From: an uncultured Ardenticatenia bacterium
GTDB lineage: Bacteria; Chloroflexota; Anaerolineae; Promineifilales; Promineifilaceae
Assembly: GCA_937858165.1 (NCBI GenBank)
Contig: CALLZA010000312.1
Span: 1 to 12,619, forward strand
Length of the DNA stretch: 12,619 bases
Reading direction: 5' to 3'
The position numbers and the translations under genes are program-made. The notes under the pieces are model-generated. The model was not told where the DNA came from and made no database searches. It worked only from the letters and a program-made list of their open reading frames with translations. Of this stretch, positions 1 through 6,767 are shown one piece after another (positions within the stretch are counted from its first letter, which is position 1; every line of letters starts with the position of its first letter).

Positions 1-414
1 CCCCCCTCGCGCGGGGAAGATGCCGCTCGGGAGGTGGTGGGCGGGGGCGGCGCGGGGCGCGCGGCCGGGGGGCGGCCGCGGGGGGCGCGGGCGGGGCCCC
101 GCCCCCGCCCCGCAAAGGGAGCCAAGGACCGCGTCGAAGAGGTCGGCAACGCCCCCGAAGCCCTGCTCATAGCCGCCGACCCCGCCGTTGCCGACGCCGG
201 CATGGCCGAAACGGTCGTAGGCCGCGCGCTTGTCGTCGTCCGACAGCACCTCGTAGGCCTCGCTGATCTCCTTGAAGCGCTCCGACGCTGCCGGATCGGG
301 GTTCACGTCCGGGTGATACTGGCGTGCCAGCCGGCGGTACTGCTTCTTGAGCTCTTCTTTGGTTACCGTCCGGGAGACTTCCAGGACTTCGTAGTAGTCG
401 CGCTTCACTGCCAT
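1..414 (-). CDS. dnaJ: Chaperone DnaJ (Hsp40), N-terminal part, cut by the contig end
   Basis: DnaJ delivers unfolded clients to DnaK and stimulates its ATPase. The start is the ATG at 414, which gives [20 protein letters not shown], a classic J-domain opening. The catalytic HPD tripeptide is at residues 34-36, followed by the usual [14 protein letters not shown] stretch and the YDRFGHAG end of the J-domain. A Gly/Phe-rich segment runs to about residue 100 ([16 protein letters not shown]). From residue 101 the frame turns into an Arg/Pro/Ala/Gly string unlike any DnaJ, because bases 39-113 are pure G/C. The neighbouring frame reads [12 protein letters not shown] there, closer to DnaJ style, so a lost or gained base near 114 is likely. 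The zinc-finger and C-terminal domains lie off the contig. The start is 73 nt downstream of dnaK, with a strong hairpin between them and no clear Shine-Dalgarno. Identity is secure; the sequence left of about 114 is not. Confidence 0.93.
   Translation of the reverse strand, partial: MAVKRDYYEVLEVSRTVTKEELKKQYRRLARQYHPDVNPDPAASERFKEISEAYEVLSDDDKRAAYDRFGHAGVGNGGVGGYEQGFGGVADLFDAVLGSLCGAGAGPRPRPPRPPPGRAPRAAPAHHLPSGIFPARGG
39..113. other. 75-base pure G/C low-complexity run at the contig end
   Basis: Not one A or T occurs over 75 bases, and G and C homopolymer blocks repeat throughout. It coincides with the point where the DnaJ reading frame stops making sense. It most likely reflects poor base calls or misassembly at a thinly covered contig end, because the opposite end is plainly untrimmed read. 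A real GC-rich Gly/Arg linker is the alternative. Confidence 0.6.
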
Positions 415-429
415 AGATTAGGGGCCTGG

Positions 430-486
430 GGCTAGGTTCCAGGGGCCAGGGAAGAATGTCACCTCCCTGGCCCCTGGAACCTGGCC
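430..486 (-). repeat. 23-bp hairpin between dnaK and dnaJ
   Basis: Arms 430-452 and 464-486 are reverse complements over 23 bp with a single T/G wobble (433/483); the inner 19 bp (434-452 / 464-482) are perfect. The loop is 11 nt. It begins 2 nt past the dnaK stop and ends 15 nt before the dnaJ start. No T-tract follows, so it is not a textbook intrinsic terminator. It could attenuate dnaJ, protect the 3' end of the upstream mRNA, or be a dispersed palindromic element. Confidence 0.85.
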
Positions 487-487
487 T

Positions 488-2383
488 CTAATTTGCGTCG
501 CTGAATTCGCCCTCGACCACGTCCTCATCGGCACGGCCGCCATCGGTCGGGCCGCCGTCGGGGCCAGGCTGGTTCTCGCCCTGCTGATACATGGCCGCGC
601 CGGCCTGCTGTAGCGCCTGCTGCAGCCGCTCGGCGGCAGATGTCATGGTCGCGGGGTCGCCGCCGGCCATCGCCGCCTTGACGGCGTCGATCTCGCTCTG
701 GACGGCGGCGCGATTCGTCTCCGGAATCTTGTCGCCGTTGTCGCGCAGGAACTTCTCCGCGCCATAGACGGCCGAGTCGGTCACGTTGCGCGCCTCCACG
801 TCCGCCTTGCGGCGGCTATCTTCGGCGGCGTGGCTCTCGGCGTCCTTCACCATGCGCTCGATCTCGTCCTTGGCCAGGCCGCTGGAGGGGATGATTTGCA
901 TCGCCTGCTGCCGGTTGGTGGCCTTGTCGCGGGCGCTAACGTTGAGGATGCCGTTGGCGTCGATGTCGAAGGCGACCTCGATCTGCGGCACGCCGCGCGG
1001 CGCGGGCGGGATGCCATCGAGGATGAAGCGTCCCAGGCTCTTGTTATCGTTAGCCATCGGCCGCTCACCCTGCACGACGTGGATCTCCACCTGTGTCTGC
1101 CCGTCGGCGGCGGTCGAAAAGACCTGCTGCTTCTTGGTCGGAATGGTCGTATTGCGCTCGATGAGCGCCGTGGCCACACCCCCCAGCGTCTCGATGCCCA
1201 ACGTCAGCGGGGTCACGTCGAGCAGTACCACTTCCTTCACGTCGCCGCCCAGCACGCCGGCCTGGATGGCCGCGCCCAGGGCCACGACCTCATCCGGGTT
1301 GACGCCCTTGTGCGGCTCGCGGCCGAAGAACTTGCGCACCGCCTCTTGAATGGCCGGCATGCGCGTCATGCCGCCGACGAGGATGACCTCGGTCACGTCG
1401 CCGGTGCTGATGCCCGCATCCTTCAACGCCTTACGGCACGGTTCGATGGAGCGCTGCACCAGGTCTTCAGTCAGTTGCTCCAGCTTGGCTCGCGACAGAG
1501 TCAGGTTCAGGTGCTTCGGCCCGGTAGCGTCGGCGGTGATGAACGGCAGGTTCAGTTCGCTCTGCATGGTTGTCGACAGCTCGATCTTGGCCTTCTCGGC
1601 CGCCTCGCGCAGTCGCTGCAACGCCTGCTTGTCGTTGCGCAGGTCGATGCCTTCCTGCAACTTGAACTGGTCGGCCACCCAATCGATGATGCGCTGGTCG
1701 AAGTCGTCGCCGCCCAGGAAGGTGTCGCCGTTGGTCGACTTAACCTCAAAGACGCCGTCGCCCACTTCCAGGATGGAGATGTCGAAGGTGCCGCCGCCCA
1801 GGTCATAGACGGCGATGAGCTCGTCGGTCTTGCTGCCCAGCCCATAGGCCAGCGACGAGGCCGTCGGCTCGTTGACGATGCGCATCACTTCCAGCCCGGC
1901 GATCTTGCCCGCGTCCTTGGTGGCCTGGCGCTGGCTGTCGTTGAAGTAGGCGGGCACGGTAATGACCGCCTGGGTGACGGTCTGGCCCAGATACGCTTCG
2001 GCGTCCGTCTTGATCTTCTGCAAGATCATGGCCGAAACCTCCGGCGGCGAGTACTCGCGGCCGTTCATGACCACGCGAATGTCACCGTTGGGCGCGTCGT
2101 GGACCTCATACCCGACGTACCCCTTGGCCCGCTGCACTTCCGGGTCGCTGTACTTGCGGCCCATGAAGCGCTTGACGGAGTAGACCGTATTCTGCGGGTT
2201 GATGACCGCCTGGCGCTTGGCCACCTGCCCCACCAACCGCTCGCCGGTCTTGGGGTTGACGGCCACTACCGACGGAAACAGCCGACTTCCTTCCGCGCTG
2301 GGAATGACTACCGGCTCGCCGCCTTCCATGACGGCCACAACGGAGTTCGTCGTGCCCAGATCGATACCGATTATCTTTGCCAT
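488..2383 (-). CDS. dnaK: Chaperone DnaK (Hsp70)
   Basis: This 631-residue Hsp70 binds and releases exposed hydrophobic peptides in the cytoplasm in an ATP-driven cycle with DnaJ and GrpE. The nucleotide-binding domain spans about 1-383. It shows the phosphate-1 motif [10 protein letters not shown] (5-14), the catalytic Lys71 in KRFMGRK, the phosphate-2 motif [11 protein letters not shown] (193-203) with Thr199, and the adenosine motif [10 protein letters not shown] (335-344). The hydrophobic interdomain linker VVLLDVTP (385-392) leads into the beta-sandwich substrate domain. An alpha-helical lid follows, then a Gly/Pro/Gln tail ending in an acidic EEF-like motif ([13 protein letters not shown]). 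Length is normal for the family. The ATG at 2383 gives the canonical [10 protein letters not shown] start, with a weak GAGGA about 12 nt upstream. It lies 50 nt downstream of grpE and shares the CIRCE-controlled operon. Confidence 0.98.
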   Translation of the reverse strand: MAKIIGIDLGTTNSVVAVMEGGEPVVIPSAEGSRLFPSVVAVNPKTGERLVGQVAKRQAVINPQNTVYSVKRFMGRKYSDPEVQRAKGYVGYEVHDAPNGDIRVVMNGREYSPPEVSAMILQKIKTDAEAYLGQTVTQAVITVPAYFNDSQRQATKDAGKIAGLEVMRIVNEPTASSLAYGLGSKTDELIAVYDLGGGTFDISILEVGDGVFEVKSTNGDTFLGGDDFDQRIIDWVADQFKLQEGIDLRNDKQALQRLREAAEKAKIELSTTMQSELNLPFITADATGPKHLNLTLSRAKLEQLTEDLVQRSIEPCRKALKDAGISTGDVTEVILVGGMTRMPAIQEAVRKFFGREPHKGVNPDEVVALGAAIQAGVLGGDVKEVVLLDVTPLTLGIETLGGVATALIERNTTIPTKKQQVFSTAADGQTQVEIHVVQGERPMANDNKSLGRFILDGIPPAPRGVPQIEVAFDIDANGILNVSARDKATNRQQAMQIIPSSGLAKDEIERMVKDAESHAAEDSRRKADVEARNVTDSAVYGAEKFLRDNGDKIPETNRAAVQSEIDAVKAAMAGGDPATMTSAAERLQQALQQAGAAMYQQGENQPGPDGGPTDGGRADEDVVEGEFSDAN

Positions 2384-2433
2384 ATTTCTTTTCTGTCCTC
2401 AGGATAATTGCTTGTCTGTGCGGCAGGGTGTGG

Positions 2434-2982
2434 CTACTCGGCCACCATGACCAGCGACGGGCGGATGACCCGTTCACCCAGGCGATAGCCGCGGCGCATC
2501 TCGCGCGCCACGACGCCGCTCTCATACTCGTCCGATGGCTCCTGGCCCAGCGCCTCGTGCATGTTGGGGTCGAACGGCGTGCCCAGGGCGGGCACAGGCT
2601 CGACGCCCATCTCTTCCAAAACGGCGATCATCTTGCGATAGACCAGGTTGATGCCGGCCAGCCACGGGTCATCCCGATCGCCGGCCGGAACCGCCGCCAG
2701 CGCGCGCTCGAAGTCGTCGAGCAGCGGCAGCAGCTTGGCCACCAGATCGGCATTGGCATTGATGTACGCCTCGGCGCGCTGCTTCTCGAAGCGCTTGCGG
2801 GCGTTGGCGAACTCGGCCTGCGTGCGCTGCCAGCCGTCCAGGTTACGGGCCGCCTCGGCCCGCGCCACCGCCAGATCGTCGTCCGGCGTCCCCTCGGCTG
2901 CCTCAGCCGCCAAACCGGCCGTGTCCAGCGCCGCGTCGGCCAGGACATCGTCGTCGTCTCTCAACCGTTCATCACTCGTCAC
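2434..2982 (-). CDS. grpE: GrpE nucleotide exchange factor
   Basis: GrpE releases ADP from DnaK and so resets the Hsp70 cycle. The protein has an acidic, low-complexity N-terminus, then a long helical coiled coil (about 35-95). It ends in the GrpE beta-domain, with the signature running from GVEPVPALGTPFDPNMHEA through VAREMRRGYRLGERVIRPS to VMVAE. Length (182 aa) is typical. Two in-frame GTG starts compete. GTG at 2988 sits only 3 nt from the GAGG at 2992-2995. GTG at 2982 has that GAGG 9 nt upstream and an AGG 5 nt upstream, so I prefer 2982. Either way the start overlaps the end of hrcA (11 nt for 2982), which indicates translational coupling. The overlap lies inside a short repeat seen elsewhere in the window. 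Confidence 0.95.
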   Translation of the reverse strand: MTSDERLRDDDDVLADAALDTAGLAAEAAEGTPDDDLAVARAEAARNLDGWQRTQAEFANARKRFEKQRAEAYINANADLVAKLLPLLDDFERALAAVPAGDRDDPWLAGINLVYRKMIAVLEEMGVEPVPALGTPFDPNMHEALGQEPSDEYESGVVAREMRRGYRLGERVIRPSLVMVAE

Positions 2983-2988
2983 TGTCAC
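2968..2988. repeat. Copy of a CACTCGTCACT-type short repeat at the hrcA/grpE junction
   Basis: Read on the plus strand this 21-nt stretch consists of ttcat, cactcgtcact and gtcac joined. The repeat tract at 11933-11962 has the same three blocks in the same order with 4 and 5 extra bases between them. Here it supplies both the hrcA stop and the grpE start. Confidence 0.5.
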
Positions 2989-4060
2989 CTACCTCGATTA
3001 AGCCCGGAGCGCGGCCGCCCGTCTCGGGCGGGGCTTGGGCAAAGTATTCATAGACAAAGCCGCTCATCAAGTCCGCTACGTAACGGACGGCGGCCACGTT
3101 GCGGTCATAGGGCATGCGCGTCGGGCCGACGACGGCGACTGTGCCATAGAAGCTATCGCTGACGCCGTAGCGCGACAGGATCAAGGTACAGTCGCGCAAC
3201 TCCTCCCAACGGCCGTCGCCGCCGATGACCACCTGCACGCCTTCGCTGCCCTGGGCCTGTGTCTCCGACAGGACGGAAGCCAGCAGCGTGCGCTCCTCCA
3301 ATACGCGGATGGCCTGGCGCGTGCCCTCGTCGTCGAGGATGTTGACCAGGCCATCGCGGTAGACGTCGCTCATCGCCCCATAGTCAGCGCGCCGCAGGAT
3401 GTCGATCACCAGCCGCGCCACCTCGTCTTCCAGCGTACCCAGATGGGCGCCGGGCTTGCGGGCAGCGATCTCTTCAGCATCCAGATCGACGAAGACGGCG
3501 TTGAGCCGGTCGGCGGCGGCGCTCAGGCGCGCCTGCGATAGCGGCTCGGCCAACGTCAACATCTGCTGCTTCACCTCGCCGCCGAACAGGACGACGATCA
3601 TCAGCACCAACCGGCCCTGGGTAGCGATGAGTTGAACGTGCTTGAAGCGGTTGGCGCGCGCCTGGGGGGCGGTGACAAAGCTGGCGCTGCGGGCGGTGCG
3701 GGCCAAAATGGCCGCGGAAAGGCGCATCCACTGCTCCAGCTCCAGCCGGGCCTGGTGAAACTGGTGGCGAATCATCTCCCGCTCGTGCAGCGGCAGATGG
3801 AACTCGCCCAGCAGCTTTTGGACGAAGTAGCGGTAGCCGGTTTCGGTGGGGATGCGCCCGGCCGAAGTGTGCAGTTGGCCGACGTAGCCCAACTCCCCTA
3901 GCAGGGACAAATCGTTGCGCACCGTGGCCGAACTGAAGTCAAGCCCAAACTCCTCCACCAGCGTCTTCGAGCCGACGGGTTTGCCCGACTCGATGTAGCT
4001 GTGGACAACCATCGCCAGGATGCGCTCCTGGCGCTCGGATAGTGGATAGAATTCGGTCAT
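2972..4060 (-). CDS. hrcA: Heat-inducible transcription repressor HrcA
   Basis: HrcA is the dimeric repressor that binds CIRCE operators and is kept active by GroEL, coupling chaperone supply to its own genes. The protein has 362 residues. The N-terminal winged helix-turn-helix includes SERQERILAMVV, then KPVGSKTLVEEFGLDFSSAT, VRNDLSLLGELGYV and HTSAGRIPTETGYRYFV (64-80), all hallmarks of the family. A GAF-like regulatory domain follows. I use the ATG at 4060 (MTEFYPLSERQ). The open frame runs further upstream to 4150, but that would put the start inside the CIRCE element and add an unrelated N-terminus. AAGG lies just 2 nt before this ATG, tighter than ideal. The C-terminus (GLIEVGDSDE) overlaps the grpE start. 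It is the first gene of the heat-shock operon and is presumably self-repressed through the CIRCE 84 bases upstream. Confidence 0.96.
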   Translation of the reverse strand: MTEFYPLSERQERILAMVVHSYIESGKPVGSKTLVEEFGLDFSSATVRNDLSLLGELGYVGQLHTSAGRIPTETGYRYFVQKLLGEFHLPLHEREMIRHQFHQARLELEQWMRLSAAILARTARSASFVTAPQARANRFKHVQLIATQGRLVLMIVVLFGGEVKQQMLTLAEPLSQARLSAAADRLNAVFVDLDAEEIAARKPGAHLGTLEDEVARLVIDILRRADYGAMSDVYRDGLVNILDDEGTRQAIRVLEERTLLASVLSETQAQGSEGVQVVIGGDGRWEELRDCTLILSRYGVSDSFYGTVAVVGPTRMPYDRNVAAVRYVADLMSGFVYEYFAQAPPETGGRAPGLIEVGDSDE

Positions 4061-4143
4061 GTCCTTGATACAGCCGAAACCGGGTGGTAGGCCGGCGGCC
4101 CGCTTGCACCCGGTCACACGTTCATTTTCTCCGCTCGCGCCTC

Positions 4144-4170
4144 TTAGCACTTGACTGGTACGAGTGCTAA
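4144..4170 (-). promoter_or_regulatory. CIRCE operator (HrcA binding site)
   Basis: The site reads TTAGCACTT, nine bases, then GAGTGCTAA. This matches the CIRCE consensus TTAGCACTC-N9-GAGTGCTAA with one mismatch and exact spacing. It starts about 7 nt downstream of the predicted transcription start of hrcA, the usual place for HrcA repression. Confidence 0.96.
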
Positions 4171-4183
4171 ACAGGGCAAAACG

Positions 4184-4212
4184 ATCATAACATGCCGCCG
4201 GATCAGCGTCAA
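4184..4212 (-). promoter_or_regulatory. Sigma-70-type promoter of the hrcA-grpE-dnaK-dnaJ operon
   Basis: On the minus strand a -35 TTGACG (4212-4207, 5 of 6 to consensus) and a -10 TATGAT (4189-4184, 5 of 6) are separated by exactly 17 nt. The expected start is near 4177, directly before CIRCE. The pairing of a vegetative promoter with CIRCE is the usual class I heat-shock arrangement. Confidence 0.8.
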
Positions 4213-4245
4213 TAAGAAGGGTGTTAGAACAGGTACTAACAACGA

Positions 4246-4428
4246 GGCATCATAGTCGCGCTTCAACCAGCGATGGAACGCTTGATAGTGGTCGCCTCTC
4301 AGAGCAAACAAGTTACCAATCGTCACCCGTTCGCTCGGATAGAGATTGGCTTGCGGCTGTTTTGGGATCATCGGCATCCGGTCATCGACAAGACCAAAGA
4401 TTGCAATGATAATCAATTCTGTGGTCAT
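4246..4428 (-). pseudogene. Truncated 5' end of a transposase-like gene
   Basis: The ATG at 4428 opens about 61 residues: MTTELIIIAIFGLVDDRMP, then a PSERVTIGNLFALRG block and YQAFHRWLKRDYD. This resembles the N-terminus of a transposase-like family that I associate with Chloroflexota-type genomes. A good Shine-Dalgarno (AGGAAG) sits 7 nt upstream, so it was once a translated gene. After LKRDYD the similarity ends. The frame stays open to 4144 only by running through the hrcA promoter and CIRCE, so the remaining protein is unrelated. The catalytic part is missing and I see no terminal inverted repeats. The segment is visibly less GC-rich than the housekeeping genes. Family assignment is from memory and moderately uncertain; the truncation is clear if the assignment holds. 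Confidence 0.55.
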
Positions 4429-4537
4429 GTGGCTGCTTCCTATGGATTGCGTACCTATAGTCTGGCATTCTCGTGACCATTCTCAAACCGAATAGCACCA
4501 TGGGTTACTTAGAGGTCTGCCTTTCCGAGATCCCCTA
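4429..4537. other. Intergenic spacer between divergent transposase remnant and DHFR-like gene
   Basis: This is an AT-richer spacer. A TATAGT (4456-4461) on the plus strand could serve as a -10 for the downstream gene, but no acceptable -35 lies at 16-18 nt, so no promoter is called. There is no RNA gene or obvious hairpin. Together with the transposase remnant and the hrcA control region it fills 4061-4549, the longest stretch of the window without an intact gene. Confidence 0.4.
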
Positions 4538-4543
4538 AAGGAG
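4538..4543 (+). promoter_or_regulatory. Ribosome binding site AAGGAG that selects a TTG start
   Basis: A strong AAGGAG abuts the ATG at 4544 with zero spacing, which cannot work for that codon. The in-frame TTG at 4550 is 6 nt away, the normal distance, and gives the family-typical MRKLIY start. Confidence 0.7.
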
Positions 4544-4549
4544 ATGACT

Positions 4550-5119
4550 TTGCGCAAGCTGATCTACTTAATGAACACGTCGCTGGATGGCTATGTGGAA
4601 GATGCCAACGGCAGCCTTGACTGGGCGACCACCGACGAGGAGCTCCACCAGTTCTTCAACGATCAGGAGCGGGAGTTTGAGGTTAGCCTGTACGGGCGGC
4701 GCCTGTACGAGACCATGCAGCCCTATTGGTCCACCGCCGATCAGAATCCCGACTTGCCAGCCTTGGAGAGGGAATACGCGCGCATCTGGAACGCAATCCC
4801 GAGGATCGTCTTCTCCCGCACTCTCGATCATGTCGGAGTGAACGCTACCCTGATGCGCGATAGTCTGATTGAACAGACCACGAAACTGAAATCACAGCCG
4901 GGCAGGTGGATGAACGTGGGTGGCCCGACCCTTGCCGCCAGCCTGATCGAGGCAGGCATGGTCGATGAGTTTCGCCTCGTGATCCATCCAGTCATCCTTG
5001 GCGGCGGCAAGGCCTACTTCCCGAACCTCAAAGCTCCGACCAACCTGAAGCTATTGGAAACCCATCACTTTTCCAGCGGGGCGATATATCTGCGCTACGT
5101 GACCGTTAGCTCTGTTTAG
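4550..5119 (+). CDS. Dihydrofolate reductase-fold (RibD C-terminal domain) protein
   Basis: This 189-residue single-domain protein has the DHFR/RibD-C fold, an NAD(P)H-dependent reductase family whose small stand-alone members mostly lack a known substrate. Visible landmarks are the N-terminal strand and loop KLIYLMNTSLDGYVEDANG, the cofactor-loop LYGRRLYETM, and MNVGGPTLAASLIEAGMVDE. The terminal block VIHPVILGGGKAYFP is typical of the family. The start is taken at TTG 4550 because of the Shine-Dalgarno position; the ATG at 4544 would add two residues. It is the only intact plus-strand gene. It runs convergent to the sugar transferase with 37 nt between the stops and divergent from the transposase remnant. 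Its codons look less GC-biased than those of its neighbours, which together with the transposase scrap suggests recent acquisition. It is not a classical folA: the folate-binding layout is absent. Confidence 0.88.
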   Translation: MRKLIYLMNTSLDGYVEDANGSLDWATTDEELHQFFNDQEREFEVSLYGRRLYETMQPYWSTADQNPDLPALEREYARIWNAIPRIVFSRTLDHVGVNATLMRDSLIEQTTKLKSQPGRWMNVGGPTLAASLIEAGMVDEFRLVIHPVILGGGKAYFPNLKAPTNLKLLETHHFSSGAIYLRYVTVSSV

Positions 5120-5156
5120 GAGTGCGGCCCGCTATTTGCTTGCTGTGTTGGCAAGA

Positions 5157-6578
5157 CTAGTACCGTGGTTCGTCGGGCTTGGGGGTGATCACCTGCCACA
5201 ACGTACGTAGCAGTATCTTGGTGTCCAGCAGGATGGACCAGTTCTCGGAGTACCACAGGTCATACTTCGTTCGCTCGCTAATCGAACTGTCGCCGCGCAG
5301 GCCGTTGACCTGGGCCCAGCCGGTCATACCCCCCTTCTCGCGGTGGCGGTCCATGTAGCGCGGCACGTAGCGGCGGAACTGCTCGACGTAGTACGCCTGC
5401 TCCGGCCGCGGCCCCACCAGGCTCATCTCGCCCAGCCAGACGTTGATCAGGTTCGGCAATTCGTCCACTTCCAGCCGCCGCAGCCACGTGCCCAGACGCG
5501 TCTGGCGTGGGTCGTTCCTCACCGTCCAGCCGGGGCCGTCCTTCTCGGCGTCGGTGCGCATGGAGCGGAACTTGATCATCATGAACTCGCGGCCGTCCAA
5601 CCCCATGCGCGGCTGGACAAAAAACACCGGTCCCGGCGATTCGAGCTTGATCGCCAGGGCGGCCAGCAACATCAGCGGCGACAGAATGATGAGGCCAACC
5701 GTCGACAGGGCGAAATCGATCAACCGCTTGAGGGCCAGCAGGTAGCCGCGCAGGGCGTAGTCGCGCACGGCCAATAGCGGTAGACCGCCCAGATCGTCGA
5801 TGCCGGCATGGGTGGTGATGTATTGAAACAGGTCAGGAAAGACCTTGATGCTCACCCGCCCGCGCTCGCAATAGGAGATGACGTGCAGAATCTCGCGATG
5901 CCCCTTCTCCGGCATGGCGACAATGACCTCATCGACGTGGTACTCGGTGATCAGTTCCGGCAGATCTTCCGGCTGGCCCAGCACGGGAAAGCCCAGAATC
6001 TGGCTGCCCGGTGCTTCGCCGTTGACGATGCCCACCAGGTCGTAGCCCAACGCCGGCGACCAGGCGATGCGTTGCAGGATCATCCGCGCCGTATCGCCCG
6101 TACCGACGATGAGGACGCGATCCTTGCCGATGCCACGATCTTGCAGCCGCTTGCGAACCCAGGTGTGAAGGATGCGGCCGGCCGTCAACAGCACAATAGT
6201 CAGCAGCCAGTCATAGACCATCATCGCCCGTGGATAGTCGAGGATGGCCTGGTTGTTGCGAAAGATGATCGTCGCCACCGACAGGGCGATGAGCATGCCG
6301 ACCGAGACACTGACGAAGACGTAGTAGACCTGATCGATGCGCGAGATCGACCGCGGAATGTAGTACTGGCGATTCAGGAAGAGAATGGTGACGATGATGA
6401 CCGACTGAATAACGAACAGCCCGGTGTAGTTGGCCAACGGTACCTGGTTGGCCAGCGGCTCCGGCCAGGCGATGGTGATCCGCAGTCGATAGGCCAACAC
6501 AAACGCCACGCCGATCAGCAGCGAGTCGAGCGCGACCAGAGTGACGCTATAGAGGGTACGGATGCGCTGCGTGGACAT
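5157..6578 (-). CDS. Exopolysaccharide-type undecaprenyl-phosphate sugar phosphotransferase
   Basis: The enzyme transfers a sugar-1-phosphate (often glucose or galactose) from a UDP-sugar to undecaprenyl phosphate at the inner membrane, the first step of capsule or exopolysaccharide repeat synthesis. Counting from the ATG at 6578 (473 aa), four N-terminal membrane helices lie near 13-31, 52-69, 85-106 and 118-138. A Rossmann-like domain follows with RVLIVGTGDTARM (about 154-166). A membrane-embedded hairpin (about 285-308) leads into the bacterial sugar transferase domain with FVQPRMGLDGREF, MIKFRSM (336-340), the DELPNLINV Asp-Glu dyad (372-373) and MSLVGPRPE. The C-terminus TKILLRTLWQVI is typical. 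A TTG at 6599 could extend it by 7 residues; neither start has a Shine-Dalgarno. No other polysaccharide genes are nearby, so the sugar cannot be inferred. Confidence 0.92.
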   Translation of the reverse strand: MSTQRIRTLYSVTLVALDSLLIGVAFVLAYRLRITIAWPEPLANQVPLANYTGLFVIQSVIIVTILFLNRQYYIPRSISRIDQVYYVFVSVSVGMLIALSVATIIFRNNQAILDYPRAMMVYDWLLTIVLLTAGRILHTWVRKRLQDRGIGKDRVLIVGTGDTARMILQRIAWSPALGYDLVGIVNGEAPGSQILGFPVLGQPEDLPELITEYHVDEVIVAMPEKGHREILHVISYCERGRVSIKVFPDLFQYITTHAGIDDLGGLPLLAVRDYALRGYLLALKRLIDFALSTVGLIILSPLMLLAALAIKLESPGPVFFVQPRMGLDGREFMMIKFRSMRTDAEKDGPGWTVRNDPRQTRLGTWLRRLEVDELPNLINVWLGEMSLVGPRPEQAYYVEQFRRYVPRYMDRHREKGGMTGWAQVNGLRGDSSISERTKYDLWYSENWSILLDTKILLRTLWQVITPKPDEPRY

Positions 6579-6589
6579 ATCAGCCGGAG

Positions 6590-6617
6590 ATTCTAGCAAA
6601 GCCGCTCAAGCGTTCAA
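6590..6617 (-). promoter_or_regulatory. Possible promoter of the sugar transferase gene
   Basis: On the minus strand TTGAAC (6617-6612) and TAGAAT (6595-6590) are 16 nt apart. A start near 6583 would leave only about five leader bases before the ATG at 6578. This would fit a nearly leaderless mRNA and explain the missing Shine-Dalgarno. The -35 is weak. Confidence 0.35.
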
Positions 6618-6699
6618 GCGGCCGCATGGTCATTGATGTGTCTATATGGTATACCGCAAGGCGTGTCTTGCCGGACGCCAAGCCGCCGCCCACCCGACG

Positions 6700-6762
6700 G
6701 TTCGTCGTCAGGCGTTTCAGCGTCGCTCCGGAAGAGCCGCGCTGAAGCGCTTGACGACGAAC
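6700..6762. repeat. 23-bp palindrome just after recN
   Basis: Arms 6700-6722 and 6740-6762 are reverse complements over 23 bp with two exceptions, both G/T pairs on the plus strand (6711/6751 and 6715/6747). The 17-nt loop can itself form gctc/gagc (6725-6728 / 6734-6737). It ends 5 nt from the recN stop. Neither side carries a T-tract. The remaining spacer, 6623-6699, shows no gene or RNA that I recognise. Confidence 0.85.
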
Positions 6763-6767
6763 GGGTT

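Noticed and set aside
830..2407. 525-residue plus-strand open frame opposite dnaK
   Set aside because: It is a GC-rich antisense shadow of dnaK. Its His/Arg/Leu/Val-rich composition has no domain signal, while the minus strand encodes a perfect DnaK.
4061..4150. N-terminally extended HrcA starting at 4150
   Set aside because: It would start inside the CIRCE operator and add 30 residues of unrelated sequence before the canonical MTEFYPLSERQ.
5120..5156. Bidirectional terminator between the convergent DHFR-like and sugar transferase genes
   Set aside because: Only a 5-bp CTTGC/GCAAG stem with no T-tract is present, too weak to call.
5808..6596. 262-residue plus-strand frame opposite the sugar transferase
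   Set aside because: Composition is shadow-like (Asp/Arg/Gln-rich) with no domain, and the minus strand is clearly coding.
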